A DNA stretch of 51,231 nt from assembly GCF_000735045.1 (NCBI RefSeq), contig NZ_JPOQ01000003.1:1-51231 (forward strand), in the 5' to 3' direction. The notes beneath the pieces are model-generated. The model made no database searches, had not been told where the DNA came from, and was given only the letters and a program-made list of their open reading frames with translations. This DNA is from Ferrovum myxofaciens (GTDB lineage Bacteria; Pseudomonadota; Gammaproteobacteria; Burkholderiales; Ferrovaceae). A program made the translations under genes and the position numbers. This document shows, one piece after another, positions 1 to 9,766 of this stretch (positions are counted from its first letter, which is position 1; every line of letters starts with the position of its first letter).

Positions 1-1056
1 CAGTCGATCAAACAGCACGCGCAACAGTTACTGGTGCGTTTGCAGGCTCATCCTGAACAGTTTGCGGCGGTGGCCAAAGTTGAGTCCCAGGACCCGGGAT
101 CGGCAAGTCAGGGAGGGGATCTAGGGTTTTTTGCCCGGGGAACCATGACGCCTCCCTTCGAGAAAGCCGTGTTTGCCTTGAACAAGGGGGAATTTTCCGG
201 ACCCGTTGAAACAGACTTTGGTTATCATGTGATTCAGGTGACGGATATCCACGAAGCGAAGCATTTAAGTCTTGAGGAAGTTACGCCCCAACTGACTGCA
301 GAGATTCGCCGCCAGAAGGCCAGCCAGAAATTTTCCGAGGAGGCCGATGCCTTTACTACCCTGGTTTATGAGCAATCCGGCAGTTTACAGCCGACTGCCG
401 ACAAATTTCACTTGACGGTGCAGACAGCCAGTGGGATCAGCAAAGACCAGAAAACAGGAATCTGGTCCAATCCAAAGTTGCAACAGGCATTATTTTCTTC
501 AGCAGTGATCAGAGATCATCGCAATACGCCTGCCATCGAGGTGGCGCCGGGTCTGCTGGTGGCCGCCCGGGTCACCCAGGATCAAGCGGCGATGCTGAAA
601 CCCTTGGAACAGGTGGCTCCTTCCATCGAGCAACGGCTGGAGGAACAGCAGGCGGCGGTTTTGGCCCGTCAGGCGGGAGAAGAAAAACTCAAGGAATTAC
701 AGGCAGGCAGGACGGATCCTGCCCTGACCTGGTCAGGAGAGCGGCTTTTGACACGCCAGCAGGCCTATGCCGGCGGTTTGCCCTCCGCAGTGGTGACCCC
801 TGCCTTCCGGGTGGATGAACGACATTTGCCCGGTTATGCGGGGGCGTCCACCCCCGAGGGCGGGTTTGTGCTGGTGCGGGTTACTCAGATTCAACCGGGA
901 CGTACCGATGAATCTGCCACGCGCAAAGAAGCTGAAACGGGTTTGACGCGCGCCTATGGAGATGGAGCCATGGAAGAATTCATGGCCGCTTTGCGTAAAA
1001 AGGCCACCATTCAGGTCGTGGACAAGAGCGTGCTGGAAGAGTCTCCCCAGCACTGA
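1..1056 (+). CDS. ppiD: Peptidyl-prolyl cis-trans isomerase PpiD, C-terminal part (5' end outside window)
   Basis: The frame is open from base 1 to a TGA at 1054-1056, so only the last 351 codons are present. The first ~85 residues carry the second half of a parvulin PPIase domain (GGDLGFFARG, then FEKAVFAL, then FGYHVIQV). A long Gln/Ala-rich helical region follows (KASQKFSEEADAF), as in the C-terminal half of PpiD. PpiD is an inner-membrane-anchored periplasmic chaperone that assists outer-membrane and secreted proteins. Its N-terminal anchor would lie upstream of the window. The following fabI is convergent, an order often seen in Betaproteobacteria. SurA is the alternative, but the long region after the parvulin domain favours PpiD. 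Confidence 0.85.
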   Translation, partial: QSIKQHAQQLLVRLQAHPEQFAAVAKVESQDPGSASQGGDLGFFARGTMTPPFEKAVFALNKGEFSGPVETDFGYHVIQVTDIHEAKHLSLEEVTPQLTAEIRRQKASQKFSEEADAFTTLVYEQSGSLQPTADKFHLTVQTASGISKDQKTGIWSNPKLQQALFSSAVIRDHRNTPAIEVAPGLLVAARVTQDQAAMLKPLEQVAPSIEQRLEEQQAAVLARQAGEEKLKELQAGRTDPALTWSGERLLTRQQAYAGGLPSAVVTPAFRVDERHLPGYAGASTPEGGFVLVRVTQIQPGRTDESATRKEAETGLTRAYGDGAMEEFMAALRKKATIQVVDKSVLEESPQH

Positions 1057-1088
1057 CCTTCCGGAGACCTCCGGGTTTTCCCTATGAT

Positions 1089-1874
1089 TCAGCCACCCAT
1101 GCCGGGGACGGTACTGGAAAAACCGCCGTCCACATGAAGAATCTCTCCCGTTACACCGGAAGCCAGGGAACTGCACAGAAAAGCCGCCACATTTCCCACT
1201 TCCTCGATGGTGATATTGCGGCGCAGGGGGGAGGTTTGTTCCACATAGCCAAGAATCTTGCCGAAATCACCGATGCCGGCGGCGGCCAGGGTTTTGATGG
1301 GACCCGCAGAAATACCGTTGACCCGAATGCCCTCAGGCCCCAGACTTTGTGCCAGGTAACGGACATTGGCCTCGAGACTGGCCTTGGCCAGTCCCATGAC
1401 ATTGTAATTTTGTACGGAACGTTCGGCGCCCAAGTAGGACAGTGTCAGCAGAGCACCTTGACGACCGGCCATGAGGGGGGCACCGGCTTTGGCCAGGGCC
1501 GCGAAACTATAGGAACTGATGTCATGGGCAATACGAAAGTTTTCCCGGGTTACCGAATTCAGAAAAGTCCCGCTGAGGGCCTCACGAGGGGCAAAGGCAA
1601 TGGAATGAACGATACCATCCAGTCCGTCCCAGCGTTGTCCCAGTGAATGAAAGAGAGCCTCGATTTGATCGTCTTGCGCTACGTCACAGGGATAGAGTTC
1701 AGTAACCCCCAATTCTGTGGCCAGTTTCTCCACTCGGCCGCGCACCGCATCGCCTTGATAGGTAAGGGCCAGTTGTGCCCCTTCCCTTTGCATGGCTTGG
1801 GCGATACCCCAAGCGATGGAACGATTGCTCAACAATCCGGTGATGAGTATGTTCTTGTTTGCCAAAAATCCCAT
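1089..1874 (-). CDS. fabI: Enoyl-[acyl-carrier-protein] reductase [NADH], FabI type
   Basis: The 261-residue protein reduces trans-2-enoyl-ACP with NADH, the last step of each type II fatty acid elongation cycle, in the cytoplasm. The N-terminus has the FabI-type nucleotide-binding loop ([15 protein letters not shown], from about residue 11). The catalytic pattern is Tyr147, then Tyr157 with Lys164 (YNVMGLAK), the spacing expected of FabI. The C-terminus ([10 protein letters not shown]) is standard for the SDR fold. The ATG at 1874 is chosen because GGAG lies just upstream and the protein then has the normal length. The frame continues upstream, but that extension is unlike any FabI. It is convergent with ppiD with a 32-bp gap, and divergent from the peptide transporter operon. 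Confidence 0.96.
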   Translation of the reverse strand: MGFLANKNILITGLLSNRSIAWGIAQAMQREGAQLALTYQGDAVRGRVEKLATELGVTELYPCDVAQDDQIEALFHSLGQRWDGLDGIVHSIAFAPREALSGTFLNSVTRENFRIAHDISSYSFAALAKAGAPLMAGRQGALLTLSYLGAERSVQNYNVMGLAKASLEANVRYLAQSLGPEGIRVNGISAGPIKTLAAAGIGDFGKILGYVEQTSPLRRNITIEEVGNVAAFLCSSLASGVTGEILHVDGGFSSTVPGMGG

Positions 1875-2040
1875 GGGTTGGTCTCCTCTTGTCAGGGCAC
1901 CATGATAAACCATTCCCTTCGGAAAGGCGCAGTGGGACGCGATAGAATGAGGGATGGGGTGAATGAAACCGGGCATAGGTCGGGGGGGAATGGGTTCTGC
2001 TGTGACGAAGAAGAGGAAAGGGCATGATAGAGGGCGATGG

Positions 2041-3816
2041 ATGAAGGTGATAAGCGCTTGGGTGCTGGGGCTGACCTTGGCCCTGTTGTGGATGTCCCCG
2101 CTGCAGGCCCGGGAAAAGGTTCTGCATGTGGCGTTTTCTGCCTCTGAAACGGGGTTTGATCCGGTCCAGACTTCCGACCTCAATACGGCCGCCGTCGAAC
2201 AGCAACTGTTCGAATCGTTGCTGACCTATGATTATCTGGCACGACCTGCCAAACTGATTCCGCGTTTGGCAGCCGCCATGCCCAGCGTGAGCGGACAGGG
2301 GAGCATCTGGACCTTTACCCTGAAAAAAGGGGTGTATTTTTCCCCCGATCCCGTTTTCCGGGGTAAGAAGCGGGAGGTGACCGCGACCGATGTGGTCTAT
2401 ACCCTGATGCGTTTCATGGACCCAAAAAATCGTTCTCCCTACAAGTTTTTGCTGGAAGGAAAAATCGAAGGACTGGATGAGCGTGCGGCTCAGGCCCGAG
2501 TGACAGGGCATTTTGACTATGATACCCCCGTGGCGGGGTTGAGGGTACTGGATCCCTGGCATGTGCGCGTGCACCTGAAAACCACCGACTACGACTTTGG
2601 GCATGCCATGGCCCAGCCGGTTATGGGCATTGTGGCCCGGGAGGTAATCGAGGCGTATGCCGGGGACACGGCGTCCCATCCGGTGGGTACCGGACCCTAT
2701 CGCCTGGGACAGTGGTTGCGCTCAGCGCGCATTGAATTGATTCGTAATCCCAACTACCGCTCTGAAATCTGGCATTTTTCTCCCGGAAAGGATCCGGTAA
2801 ATCAACGTCTGGTGGCACAAATGGAAGGAAAAACGCTGCCCCAGATCGATCGGATCGATATTCAAATCATCGAGGAAGCCCAGTCGGCCTGGCTCAGTTT
2901 TGGTAAGGGAGAGTTGGACATTCTGGGGATTCCTGCCCAGTTTTCTCCCCTGGCCCTGAGTGGGGATCAATTGCGTCCGGAATGGGTTCAGCGCGGGATT
3001 CATTTGGACCGGATCGTGGAACCCGCCATTGCCTACTATTTCATCAATCAGCAGGACCCCCTGTTGGGGGGCATGGCCCCCGCCAAAATTGCCCTGCGGC
3101 GCGCCATTTTTCTAGCGATGAATGATGGAGAAATGATGCGGGTCATCGACAAGGGCCAAGCGATTCGGATGACTTACCCGATTCCGCCAGGCGTGGCGGG
3201 CGCCGATGCCCAGTATCAGAGTTTGTTGAATTATGACCCCGAACTGGCCAATCAACTGCTCGATGCCTATGGTTATCGACGGGGCAGGGATGGTTATCGT
3301 CTTCAGCCGGATGGAAAACCCCTGGAAGTTCAGTACACCACAGGGCTTTCTTCGCAGGATCGTGAATTGGATGAGGTGATGAAAAAATCCCTGGACCGCA
3401 TCGGCCTGCGGTTTTCCAGCAATAAACTCAAGTTTCCGGACATCATCCGGGCAGAACGCCAATGCCAGGTTCAGTTTCGCTTGTCGGCCTGGATTGCAGA
3501 TTACCCGGATGGAGACAATTTCATGCAACTCTGGTACGGACCGCATACCCATGAGAACAATGCCAGTTGCTATCAGGATCCGGAATGGGACCGGCTGTAC
3601 GAGCAAACCCTCACCCTGCCCGATTCCCCCCGGCGAGATGCCTTGTACCATCGTTTGGCGCGCCGCCTGGAACTGTATGGGGTGACCAAGGTCAGTACGG
3701 CGGCCTTGCGCAATGTCCTGTCCCAGCCTTGGGTCCTGGGTTACCGGACGCATCCGATCTTGCCTTCGGTATGGAATTACCTGGATGTGGAGGAGAGGAA
3801 TGACCGAACTCCTTGA
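2041..3816 (+). CDS. Peptide ABC transporter, periplasmic substrate-binding protein (SBP family 5)
   Basis: The 591-residue lipid-free binding protein is first in a four-gene importer operon. It starts with a clear Sec signal peptide (basic MK, hydrophobic core to about residue 20, cleavage after LQA). The mature part shows family 5 landmarks: [10 protein letters not shown] near the start, VGTGPYRL, and the late tract [19 protein letters not shown], which lines the peptide pocket in Dpp/Opp-type proteins. AGAGGG lies just upstream of ATG 2041, and starting there places the signal peptide at the N-terminus. The substrate cannot be read from sequence; di-/oligopeptides are the likely class. It is followed 12 bp later by the first permease. 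Confidence 0.93.
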   Translation: MKVISAWVLGLTLALLWMSPLQAREKVLHVAFSASETGFDPVQTSDLNTAAVEQQLFESLLTYDYLARPAKLIPRLAAAMPSVSGQGSIWTFTLKKGVYFSPDPVFRGKKREVTATDVVYTLMRFMDPKNRSPYKFLLEGKIEGLDERAAQARVTGHFDYDTPVAGLRVLDPWHVRVHLKTTDYDFGHAMAQPVMGIVAREVIEAYAGDTASHPVGTGPYRLGQWLRSARIELIRNPNYRSEIWHFSPGKDPVNQRLVAQMEGKTLPQIDRIDIQIIEEAQSAWLSFGKGELDILGIPAQFSPLALSGDQLRPEWVQRGIHLDRIVEPAIAYYFINQQDPLLGGMAPAKIALRRAIFLAMNDGEMMRVIDKGQAIRMTYPIPPGVAGADAQYQSLLNYDPELANQLLDAYGYRRGRDGYRLQPDGKPLEVQYTTGLSSQDRELDEVMKKSLDRIGLRFSSNKLKFPDIIRAERQCQVQFRLSAWIADYPDGDNFMQLWYGPHTHENNASCYQDPEWDRLYEQTLTLPDSPRRDALYHRLARRLELYGVTKVSTAALRNVLSQPWVLGYRTHPILPSVWNYLDVEERNDRTP

Positions 3817-3828
3817 CGAGAAAAAAAC

Positions 3829-4773
3829 ATGAGTGGATTACTGTTTCTGGTTCGGCGCCTGGGACAGGCTCTGCTGACTTTGCTGGGGGTGATCCTGCTG
3901 GTCTTCGTCCTGTTCAATTGGGTGGGGGGAGACCCTGCCACGATCCTGGCGGGCAAAATGGCCAGCGCGCAGGATTTGGCCAACGTGCGTCACCAACTGG
4001 GCCTCGACCGCCCACTCTGGCAACAGTTTCTGGACTTTGTCGGGCAGGTTTTGCGCGGAGATTATGGGGAAAGTTGGGCCACCCATGAACCTGTCTCCGC
4101 CATTTTCCGCTCCCGGTTGGGACCTTCTCTGACGTTGCTGATTCCCATGCTGGTTCTGGAAACGCTGGTGGCCGTTGCCGTGGCCCTGCTGGTGGCGGCG
4201 TTGCGGGGGTCCTGGCTGGATCAGGGAGTGCGCATGGTGAGTACGGTGGCCATGTCCATCAGTTTATTGGTCTACATCATCGTAGGACAATACGTATTTG
4301 CATACCTGTGGGGATGGTTTCCAGTCAAGGGGTGGAGCGATTCCGTTCTGACCAATTTACGGGTCTACGCGCTTTTGCCTGTGTTGCTGGGCCTTTTTGT
4401 GAGTGTTGCGCCTTCGATCCGGCTCTATCGCTCCTTCATACTGGAAGAGATCGATCAGGATTTTGTGCGGACAGCGCGTGCCAAGGGATTGTCGGAAATG
4501 CGCATTCTTTTTGTGCATGTTCTGCGTAACGCGGCCATTCCCATCGTGACCAATGTTCTGATGGGATTGCCCGGATTGTTGACGGGCGCTTTTCTTCTGG
4601 AGCGGTTTTTTGCCATTCCTGGCATCGGACGGGAAATCATTCTGGCCGTGGAACGTAGCGATTTTCCCTTGATCAAGGCAATCACCGTGTATGTGGCCAT
4701 GGCCACCCTGGCAGTCAATTTACTGGGCGATCTGTGTTACCGTTGGCTGGACCCCCGGGTACGTTTGGAGTAG
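3829..4773 (+). CDS. Peptide ABC transporter permease (DppB/YejB type)
   Basis: This 314-residue inner-membrane permease has about six hydrophobic segments. The N-terminal signature (FLVRRLGQALLTLLGV) and the loop GDPATILAG, then LGLDRPLW and GDYGESW are characteristic of DppB/OppB/YejB subunits. The EAA-type loop that contacts the ATPase is visible as FVRTARAKGL followed by HVLRNAAIPI. The C-terminus (LLGDLCYRWLDPRVRLE) is typical. It sits 12 bp after the binding protein and 6 bp before the second permease, so one transcript is likely. Confidence 0.94.
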   Translation: MSGLLFLVRRLGQALLTLLGVILLVFVLFNWVGGDPATILAGKMASAQDLANVRHQLGLDRPLWQQFLDFVGQVLRGDYGESWATHEPVSAIFRSRLGPSLTLLIPMLVLETLVAVAVALLVAALRGSWLDQGVRMVSTVAMSISLLVYIIVGQYVFAYLWGWFPVKGWSDSVLTNLRVYALLPVLLGLFVSVAPSIRLYRSFILEEIDQDFVRTARAKGLSEMRILFVHVLRNAAIPIVTNVLMGLPGLLTGAFLLERFFAIPGIGREIILAVERSDFPLIKAITVYVAMATLAVNLLGDLCYRWLDPRVRLE

Positions 4774-4779
4774 GACGGA

Positions 4780-5820
4780 ATGACGGTGCAAATTTATTCA
4801 TCGATGCGTTCGGAGAATGCCTGGAGCCTCGCCCTGCGCCGCTTATGGCGTGACCCGGTGGGACGTATTTCCCTGGGGGTGGTGGTTTTTTATCTGGTGC
4901 TGGTGGGACTGGTGCTGATGGGTTGGCTGGGAACGCACTGGAATGACCCGGTGGCAGTCAATTATGCACCGCCGACGTGGTATGCCACTGCTGCGAATCG
5001 GGTGACCTTGCCGGCTGAAGAGGCCTGGGATCGTACCCAGGTCATTCCCCTGTATGGTTGGACCGATCCGCTGGAACCGATCTGGAGTGAGGCGCGGGCA
5101 GCCGCACAGCGGATCCAGCCCGAGCCTGTATCCTATCGCTTGACCCTGCCTTTGGGTGCGGATAAATGGGGGAGGGATGTGGGGCAAAAGGTGCTCAAGG
5201 GAACCCAGACCTCGGTTTGGGTGGGGCTGGTGGCGGCTTTTGTGGCCACCTTCATTGGAACCGTCCTGGGCGCTCTGGCGGGTTATTACGGGCGGGGCGT
5301 AGATGACCTGTTGAATGGTTTTTATGGGGTATTGACCTCCATTCCTTACCTGTTGCTGGTTTTTGCGGTGGCTGCCGTATTTCAGCAGAAGGGGGTGGGT
5401 ACCCTCATCCTGATTCTTGGCCTGACGGGGTGGACGGGAGTTTTTCGCCTGGTTCGCGCCGAATATCTGAAGCATCGCACCCGAGAATACGTTCTGGCTG
5501 CTGGTGCCTTGGGCGCTTCCCACGGACGACGGGTGTGGGTACATATTCTGCCTAATGTCAGTCATGTGGTTTTGGTTCAGTTTTCTCAGAATCTGGTGGG
5601 GTTTATCAAATCGGAAGTGATTCTGAGTTTTCTGGGATTTGGCGTCCCAGTCAGTTCGGTGTCCTGGGGCAGCATGTTGAACGAGGCGCAGAATGAACTG
5701 ATTCTGGGTAAATGGTGGCAGTTGGTGGTCACCACGGTGGCCATGGCTATTTTTGTCACCGCCTTGAGTTTATTGACCGATGCTCTGCGGGATGCGCTCG
5801 ATCCGAGGTTGAACTCGTGA
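4780..5820 (+). CDS. Peptide ABC transporter permease (DppC/YejE type)
   Basis: The 346-residue second permease subunit begins with a cytoplasmic stretch and one membrane segment, then a periplasmic loop of about 100 residues rich in Trp, Pro and Glu. This is longer than in DppC and resembles YejE-type proteins. The core follows, with LGADKWGRDV, the EAA-like loop TREYVLAAGALGASHGRRVW and FLGFGVP. Its last four bases (GTGA) are also the start codon of the downstream ATPase gene, so the two are translationally coupled. No substrate can be assigned from the permease alone. Confidence 0.93.
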   Translation: MTVQIYSSMRSENAWSLALRRLWRDPVGRISLGVVVFYLVLVGLVLMGWLGTHWNDPVAVNYAPPTWYATAANRVTLPAEEAWDRTQVIPLYGWTDPLEPIWSEARAAAQRIQPEPVSYRLTLPLGADKWGRDVGQKVLKGTQTSVWVGLVAAFVATFIGTVLGALAGYYGRGVDDLLNGFYGVLTSIPYLLLVFAVAAVFQQKGVGTLILILGLTGWTGVFRLVRAEYLKHRTREYVLAAGALGASHGRRVWVHILPNVSHVVLVQFSQNLVGFIKSEVILSFLGFGVPVSSVSWGSMLNEAQNELILGKWWQLVVTTVAMAIFVTALSLLTDALRDALDPRLNS

Positions 5821-7502
5821 GGCCCCAGCCTTTGCTGGAGGTGCGCGACCTTGAGGTGGCGTTTCGACGTACTGGAGATAGTCCCCTGGTGGTGGTGCGT
5901 GGCGTGGATTTTACCGTTCCCCCCTGTTCCACGGTTGCCCTGGTGGGTGAGTCGGGAAGTGGAAAATCGGTGACTGCGCTCTCCATCCTGCGCCTTCTCC
6001 CGGAATCCCATGCCCACATCCATGAACGCAGTCGTATTTTATGGGAGGGGCGCAATCTTCTGGAGTTTTCGTCTCAGGCCATGGGGGCTTTGCGCCGGCG
6101 TTCCCTGGGGATGATCTTTCAGGATCCCCAAGGTGCGCTCAACCCGGTTTTTACCATCGGAATGCAGTTGGGAGAATCCGTGCGCCGCGCGGAAGGGATT
6201 GGGTCCGCACGGCAGGTACGTCAACGTTCCCTTGAACTTCTGGCGCAGGTGGGCATTGCAAATCCTGCGGCACGGCTGTCCGCCTATCCCCATCAACTGT
6301 CCGGGGGGCAGCAGCAACGGGTCATGATTGCCATGGCAATCAGTACCCATCCCCAGTTGCTGATTGCCGACGAACCGACTACGGCCCTGGATGTGACCGT
6401 GCAACGTCAGATCATGACCCTGTTACGGGAACTGCAACGGGAACTGTCCATGGCCATTCTGTTCATTACCCATGATCTGGCGCTGGTGGGAGAAATTGCC
6501 GAGGAGGTGGTGGTGATGCGCCAAGGGCGAGTGGTGGAGCAGGGGCGCTGTTCCGAGGTTCTGGTGGCCCCCCGCCATGGCTATACCCGTGCGTTGCTGA
6601 CCTGTCGTCCTACTCTGGGCAATTTGCCTGCCCGTTTGCCCATGATCGACGACCAGGGGGATTTGACGCCTGCCCGGGCCTCTTCCGGTCCTCGCTCGTC
6701 GGGTCCGTTGCCAGTGGTGCTGGAAGTGGAGGGGGTCAGCAAGTCCTTCGTGGTGCAAGGAGCAGGCTGGCGACGTTCCCGTTTTCAAGCCCTGGAACCC
6801 CTTGGGTTCACTTTGCAGGCCGGGCGTACCCTGGGCGTGGTGGGTGAATCCGGTTCCGGAAAATCCACTCTGGCGCGGATGGTGGCGGGTATTCTGGTTC
6901 CCGACACGGGACAGATTCATTTTCCCGGGAGGGGAGCCCCCGGCAGAAGCGGAAGGGCAACCCAGGTTCAAATGGTGTTTCAGAATCCCTTTGCTTCCCT
7001 CAACCCGCGTTTTACCGTTGCCCAGTTGCTGACTGAACCCCTCATGCTTCAGGGGGTGGGGACCGGTGCGCGCGAACGGGTGGAATTGGCGGTGCGCTGG
7101 TTGGAGCGCGTGGGTCTGAACGAACGGGCACTGAACCGTTACCCCCATGAATTCTCCGGTGGACAACGCCAACGGATTGCCATTGCGCGTTGCTTGACGG
7201 TGAATCCGCGCGTGCTGATCTGTGACGAATCCGTTTCCGCTCTGGATGTGTCAGTTCAGGCTCAGGTGTTGAATCTGTTACGGGATTTGCAGGACGAACT
7301 CAATCTCAGCCTGCTGTTCATTTCCCATGATCTCGCTGTGGTCCGGTTCATGGCGGATGAAATCCTGGTTTTGTACGCCGGGCAGGTCGTGGAACGGGGG
7401 AAAGCAGAAGAGGTTTACGCACGTCCACGACATCCCTATACCCAGCAGTTGCTCAAAGCCGTTCCTCAGGGCATTCCCCTCTCCGCTCAAGGAGAAGAAT
7501 GA
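5817..7502 (+). CDS. Peptide ABC transporter ATPase with two fused nucleotide-binding domains (YejF/DppDF-like)
   Basis: One 561-residue chain carries both ATPase domains that most Dpp/Opp systems split into two genes. Domain 1 (about residues 7-260) has Walker A GESGSGKS at 44-51, signature LSGGQQQR and Walker [13 protein letters not shown]. Domain 2 (about 300-555) has [17 protein letters not shown] and [12 protein letters not shown]. Both sets look catalytically complete, although domain 2 has Ser in place of the usual Pro after the Walker B Glu. The GTG start at 5817 overlaps the permease stop and matches the usual N-terminus. The 3' end overlaps the convergent lytic transglycosylase gene by 16 bp. 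Confidence 0.95.
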   Translation: MRPQPLLEVRDLEVAFRRTGDSPLVVVRGVDFTVPPCSTVALVGESGSGKSVTALSILRLLPESHAHIHERSRILWEGRNLLEFSSQAMGALRRRSLGMIFQDPQGALNPVFTIGMQLGESVRRAEGIGSARQVRQRSLELLAQVGIANPAARLSAYPHQLSGGQQQRVMIAMAISTHPQLLIADEPTTALDVTVQRQIMTLLRELQRELSMAILFITHDLALVGEIAEEVVVMRQGRVVEQGRCSEVLVAPRHGYTRALLTCRPTLGNLPARLPMIDDQGDLTPARASSGPRSSGPLPVVLEVEGVSKSFVVQGAGWRRSRFQALEPLGFTLQAGRTLGVVGESGSGKSTLARMVAGILVPDTGQIHFPGRGAPGRSGRATQVQMVFQNPFASLNPRFTVAQLLTEPLMLQGVGTGARERVELAVRWLERVGLNERALNRYPHEFSGGQRQRIAIARCLTVNPRVLICDESVSALDVSVQAQVLNLLRDLQDELNLSLLFISHDLAVVRFMADEILVLYAGQVVERGKAEEVYARPRHPYTQQLLKAVPQGIPLSAQGEE

Positions 7503-8956
7503 GGGGGGGAGGAAGTTGGGTGACGATCTCGTCCATGGGTTTTGTGAAGTGCAGGATGCGTTCGGGTGGTGGAAGTTTGCGTCGTGGTTTTGCCAGAGGA
7601 ACCTCGGGCCGGTTTTGAATGGCCTTTGCCACGGAGAGCATGGGCCCGACTGGTTTTTTTATGGGCCTGTGGGTTGTGCGCAGGCGGATGCTTCGTGGGC
7701 GGCGTGGAGAGCTCGGCTTCCGGGGGGCTGGCAGGAAGATCGGGGGGAGGCGCAGGAAGACCGGTTTCTGCAGTTTTTGAAAAGGGAACCAGAATGACGC
7801 CGCCGCTGGCAATTCTACGGTTGGCCGCAATGCCGTTGATGCGTTTCAGTTCTTCGCCGCTCATTCCATATTCGTGGGCCACATGATCGATGGCTTCGCC
7901 CCTTTGCAACTGGCGGGTTTGCCAGGATACCAGGATGATATCCGGGTCATCCAGGCGGGCGATGAACGAATTGGCGGCGGATACAGGAACCAGAATCGTC
8001 GTGTTTTGATGGGAATCCAGTTGAATCAGAGGGCGGTTGAAACCGGGATTCAGCATCAGAAAGTCTTCCACGCTCAGTCCCGCCAGTTGAGCGGCTACTT
8101 TGGTATCGATTCGCTTGTGGGTGGTAATGGAAGAAAAGTAAGGTTCATCAGGAATGGGAGGAAGAATGAGACCATAATGTTCTGGAGACAGAACGATGGT
8201 TTTGGCGGCCAGAAGACGGGGGACGTAATTGCGGGTTTCATCGGACAAGTTGAGGTGGGCAAAGTCGGTGGGTAACTGGCGAGCCTGATTGTAGGCAATT
8301 TCGCGGCGAATTTTTCCTTCCCCGCAATTGTAGGCTGCCAGCGCCAGGTCCCAGGAGTGGAATTCGTCATACAGGCGTTGGAGATAATCCAGGGCACTGT
8401 AAGTGCTGGCGACCACATCCTTCTGACCGTCATACCACCAATCCTTGTGCAAGCCGAAGAGACGGGCCGTGGAGGGAATGAACTGCCAGATGCCCGAGGC
8501 TTGGCTGCGTGACAGGGCGTGGGGGTTATAGGCACTTTCCACCACAGGCAGCAGCGCAATCTCTGTGGGCATGCCCCGCCGTTGTACTTCACTGGCAATG
8601 AAATACAGATACATCCGGCTACGGTTGAGGGTCCGTTCCACATAATCCGGACGGGCGACAAACCAGGCAATATGTTTGGCCACTAACTGGTTGTCCCGGT
8701 CATCCGTCAAGTCGGGCAGAGCGAATCCGCTGCGGATCCGGTCCCAGACTTCCCCTGGAGGGGCCTGATCACTGGCTTGTGGAGGTAATTCAGGATCGGT
8801 GGGCAGGTCGAGGTCATCCATGTCGGAATTCTGCGGTGTGGCTTCCTCCATGAACGCAGGGGTGGGCGAAGGTGTGGTGGAAGGAAGTGGATCCTGGGCC
8901 CAGCCGGGACCCATCCAGAAGAACAGAGCCAGAAGTCCCAGAATTCTGATCAACAC
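7487..8956 (-). CDS. mltD: Membrane-bound lytic murein transglycosylase D with a long basic C-terminal tail
   Basis: The 489-residue cell-wall enzyme cleaves peptidoglycan glycan strands. It has a signal peptide (LGLLALFFWMGPGWAQ) and a Pro/Asp-rich linker. The SLT domain at about 95-230 has catalytic Glu in VVESAYNP and the motifs SGIWQFIP and AAYNCGEG. Downstream are the MltD-type central region and one LysM-like repeat (RGEAIDHVAHEYGMSGEEL). The signal peptide has no lipobox Cys. The last ~90 residues are Pro-, Lys-, His-, Thr- and Ser-rich and look disordered. The GTG start at 8956 overlaps the end of gloB by 7 bp; a TTG three bases further in is an alternative. The 3' end overlaps the transporter ATPase. 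Confidence 0.93.
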   Translation of the reverse strand: MLIRILGLLALFFWMGPGWAQDPLPSTTPSPTPAFMEEATPQNSDMDDLDLPTDPELPPQASDQAPPGEVWDRIRSGFALPDLTDDRDNQLVAKHIAWFVARPDYVERTLNRSRMYLYFIASEVQRRGMPTEIALLPVVESAYNPHALSRSQASGIWQFIPSTARLFGLHKDWWYDGQKDVVASTYSALDYLQRLYDEFHSWDLALAAYNCGEGKIRREIAYNQARQLPTDFAHLNLSDETRNYVPRLLAAKTIVLSPEHYGLILPPIPDEPYFSSITTHKRIDTKVAAQLAGLSVEDFLMLNPGFNRPLIQLDSHQNTTILVPVSAANSFIARLDDPDIILVSWQTRQLQRGEAIDHVAHEYGMSGEELKRINGIAANRRIASGGVILVPFSKTAETGLPAPPPDLPASPPEAELSTPPTKHPPAHNPQAHKKTSRAHALRGKGHSKPARGSSGKTTTQTSTTRTHPALHKTHGRDRHPTSSPPHSSP

Positions 8957-9729
8957 TGATTCTTCCAGGCACGTAGAACCGTGAAACGGGTCAAGGGGTC
9001 GGTGCCCACGGGATGGCCCAGGTAATGATCCAGTGCCGGGGTCAAGGCGATGTCGGTACTACGCAGGAAGGGATTGGCACGTCGCTCGCGGCCGATCTGG
9101 CTGGGCAGGGTGGGTTCTCCCTGTTCCCGTTGAGCCCGAGCCTCCCTCGCCCAGTTCTGGAGTTCCTGATTGTGCGGGTCTACCTTCAGGGCAAAATCCA
9201 GGTTACGTACCGTGTACTCATGGGCACAGTAGACGGCGGTTTTGTCGGGTAGGGCAGCCAGTTGAGCCAGGGAGTGAAACATCTGGGCAGGAGTCCCTTC
9301 AAAGATTCGGCCGCAGCCAGCGGCAAACAGGGTATCCCCGCAAAAGAGGCAATCCTGCCCCACATAGGCCACATGTCCCAGGGTATGTCCGGGAACTTCC
9401 AGTACGGTCAGGGTCAAACCCAGAGAGGTCAGGGTGATTTCGTTTCCTGCGCGAAGGGGATGGGTGGTGCCCGGGATGGATTCTTCTGCAGGGCCGTAAA
9501 CCGTCAGGTTGGGGAAGAGGGTACACAATTCCACCACCCCGCCGCAATGATCGGCATGGTGATGGGTGAGAAGGATGCCCTCCAGTTCCAAGTGACTACT
9601 CCGAAGGGTGGTCAGGACGGGGGCGGCGTCTCCAGGGTCGACGATCCATGCTTTGCGGTTATTGTGGATCAACCACAGATAGTTGTCGGCGAAGGCAGAG
9701 ATCGGAACAATAGAAAAAGATTTAGGCAT
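8950..9729 (-). CDS. gloB: Hydroxyacylglutathione hydrolase (glyoxalase II)
   Basis: The 259-residue metallo-beta-lactamase-fold enzyme hydrolyses S-D-lactoylglutathione to D-lactate and glutathione, the second step of methylglyoxal detoxification. Metal ligands are visible in THHHADH (His56, His58, Asp60, His61), His115 in PGHTLGH, the Asp in CGDTLF and the late His in CAHEYT. The C-terminal substrate-binding helices (NPFLR) are present. ATG 9729 gives the usual family N-terminus; a TTG at 9738 is an in-frame alternative. It is transcribed divergently from the methyltransferase gene and is probably cotranscribed with mltD. The same neighbourhood (mltD, gloB, yafS, rnhA, dnaQ) is known from Escherichia coli. 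Confidence 0.95.
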   Translation of the reverse strand: MPKSFSIVPISAFADNYLWLIHNNRKAWIVDPGDAAPVLTTLRSSHLELEGILLTHHHADHCGGVVELCTLFPNLTVYGPAEESIPGTTHPLRAGNEITLTSLGLTLTVLEVPGHTLGHVAYVGQDCLFCGDTLFAAGCGRIFEGTPAQMFHSLAQLAALPDKTAVYCAHEYTVRNLDFALKVDPHNQELQNWAREARAQREQGEPTLPSQIGRERRANPFLRSTDIALTPALDHYLGHPVGTDPLTRFTVLRAWKNQC

Positions 9730-9754
9730 TTTCCACAAAGAAGCAGATTTGGAC

Positions 9755-9760
9755 TACAAT
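9755..9760 (+). promoter_or_regulatory. Candidate -10 element (TACAAT) placing the start site at or near ATG 9767
   Basis: TACAAT lies six bases before the ATG of the methyltransferase gene, and no Shine-Dalgarno sequence lies in between. A weak -35 (TTTCCA, 9730-9735) sits 19 bp upstream. If used, the transcript would begin at or very near the start codon (leaderless). This rests on pattern only. Confidence 0.3.
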
Positions 9761-9766
9761 TTTGTC

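Noticed and set aside
1134-1646. 170-codon open frame opposite fabI
   Set aside because: It is antisense to a clear fabI, has low-complexity Gly/Thr/Gln composition and no recognisable domain.
4843-5565. 240-codon minus-strand frame across the second permease
   Set aside because: It mirrors the GC-rich third-position pattern of the permease and its translation is His/Gln/Pro-rich without family features.
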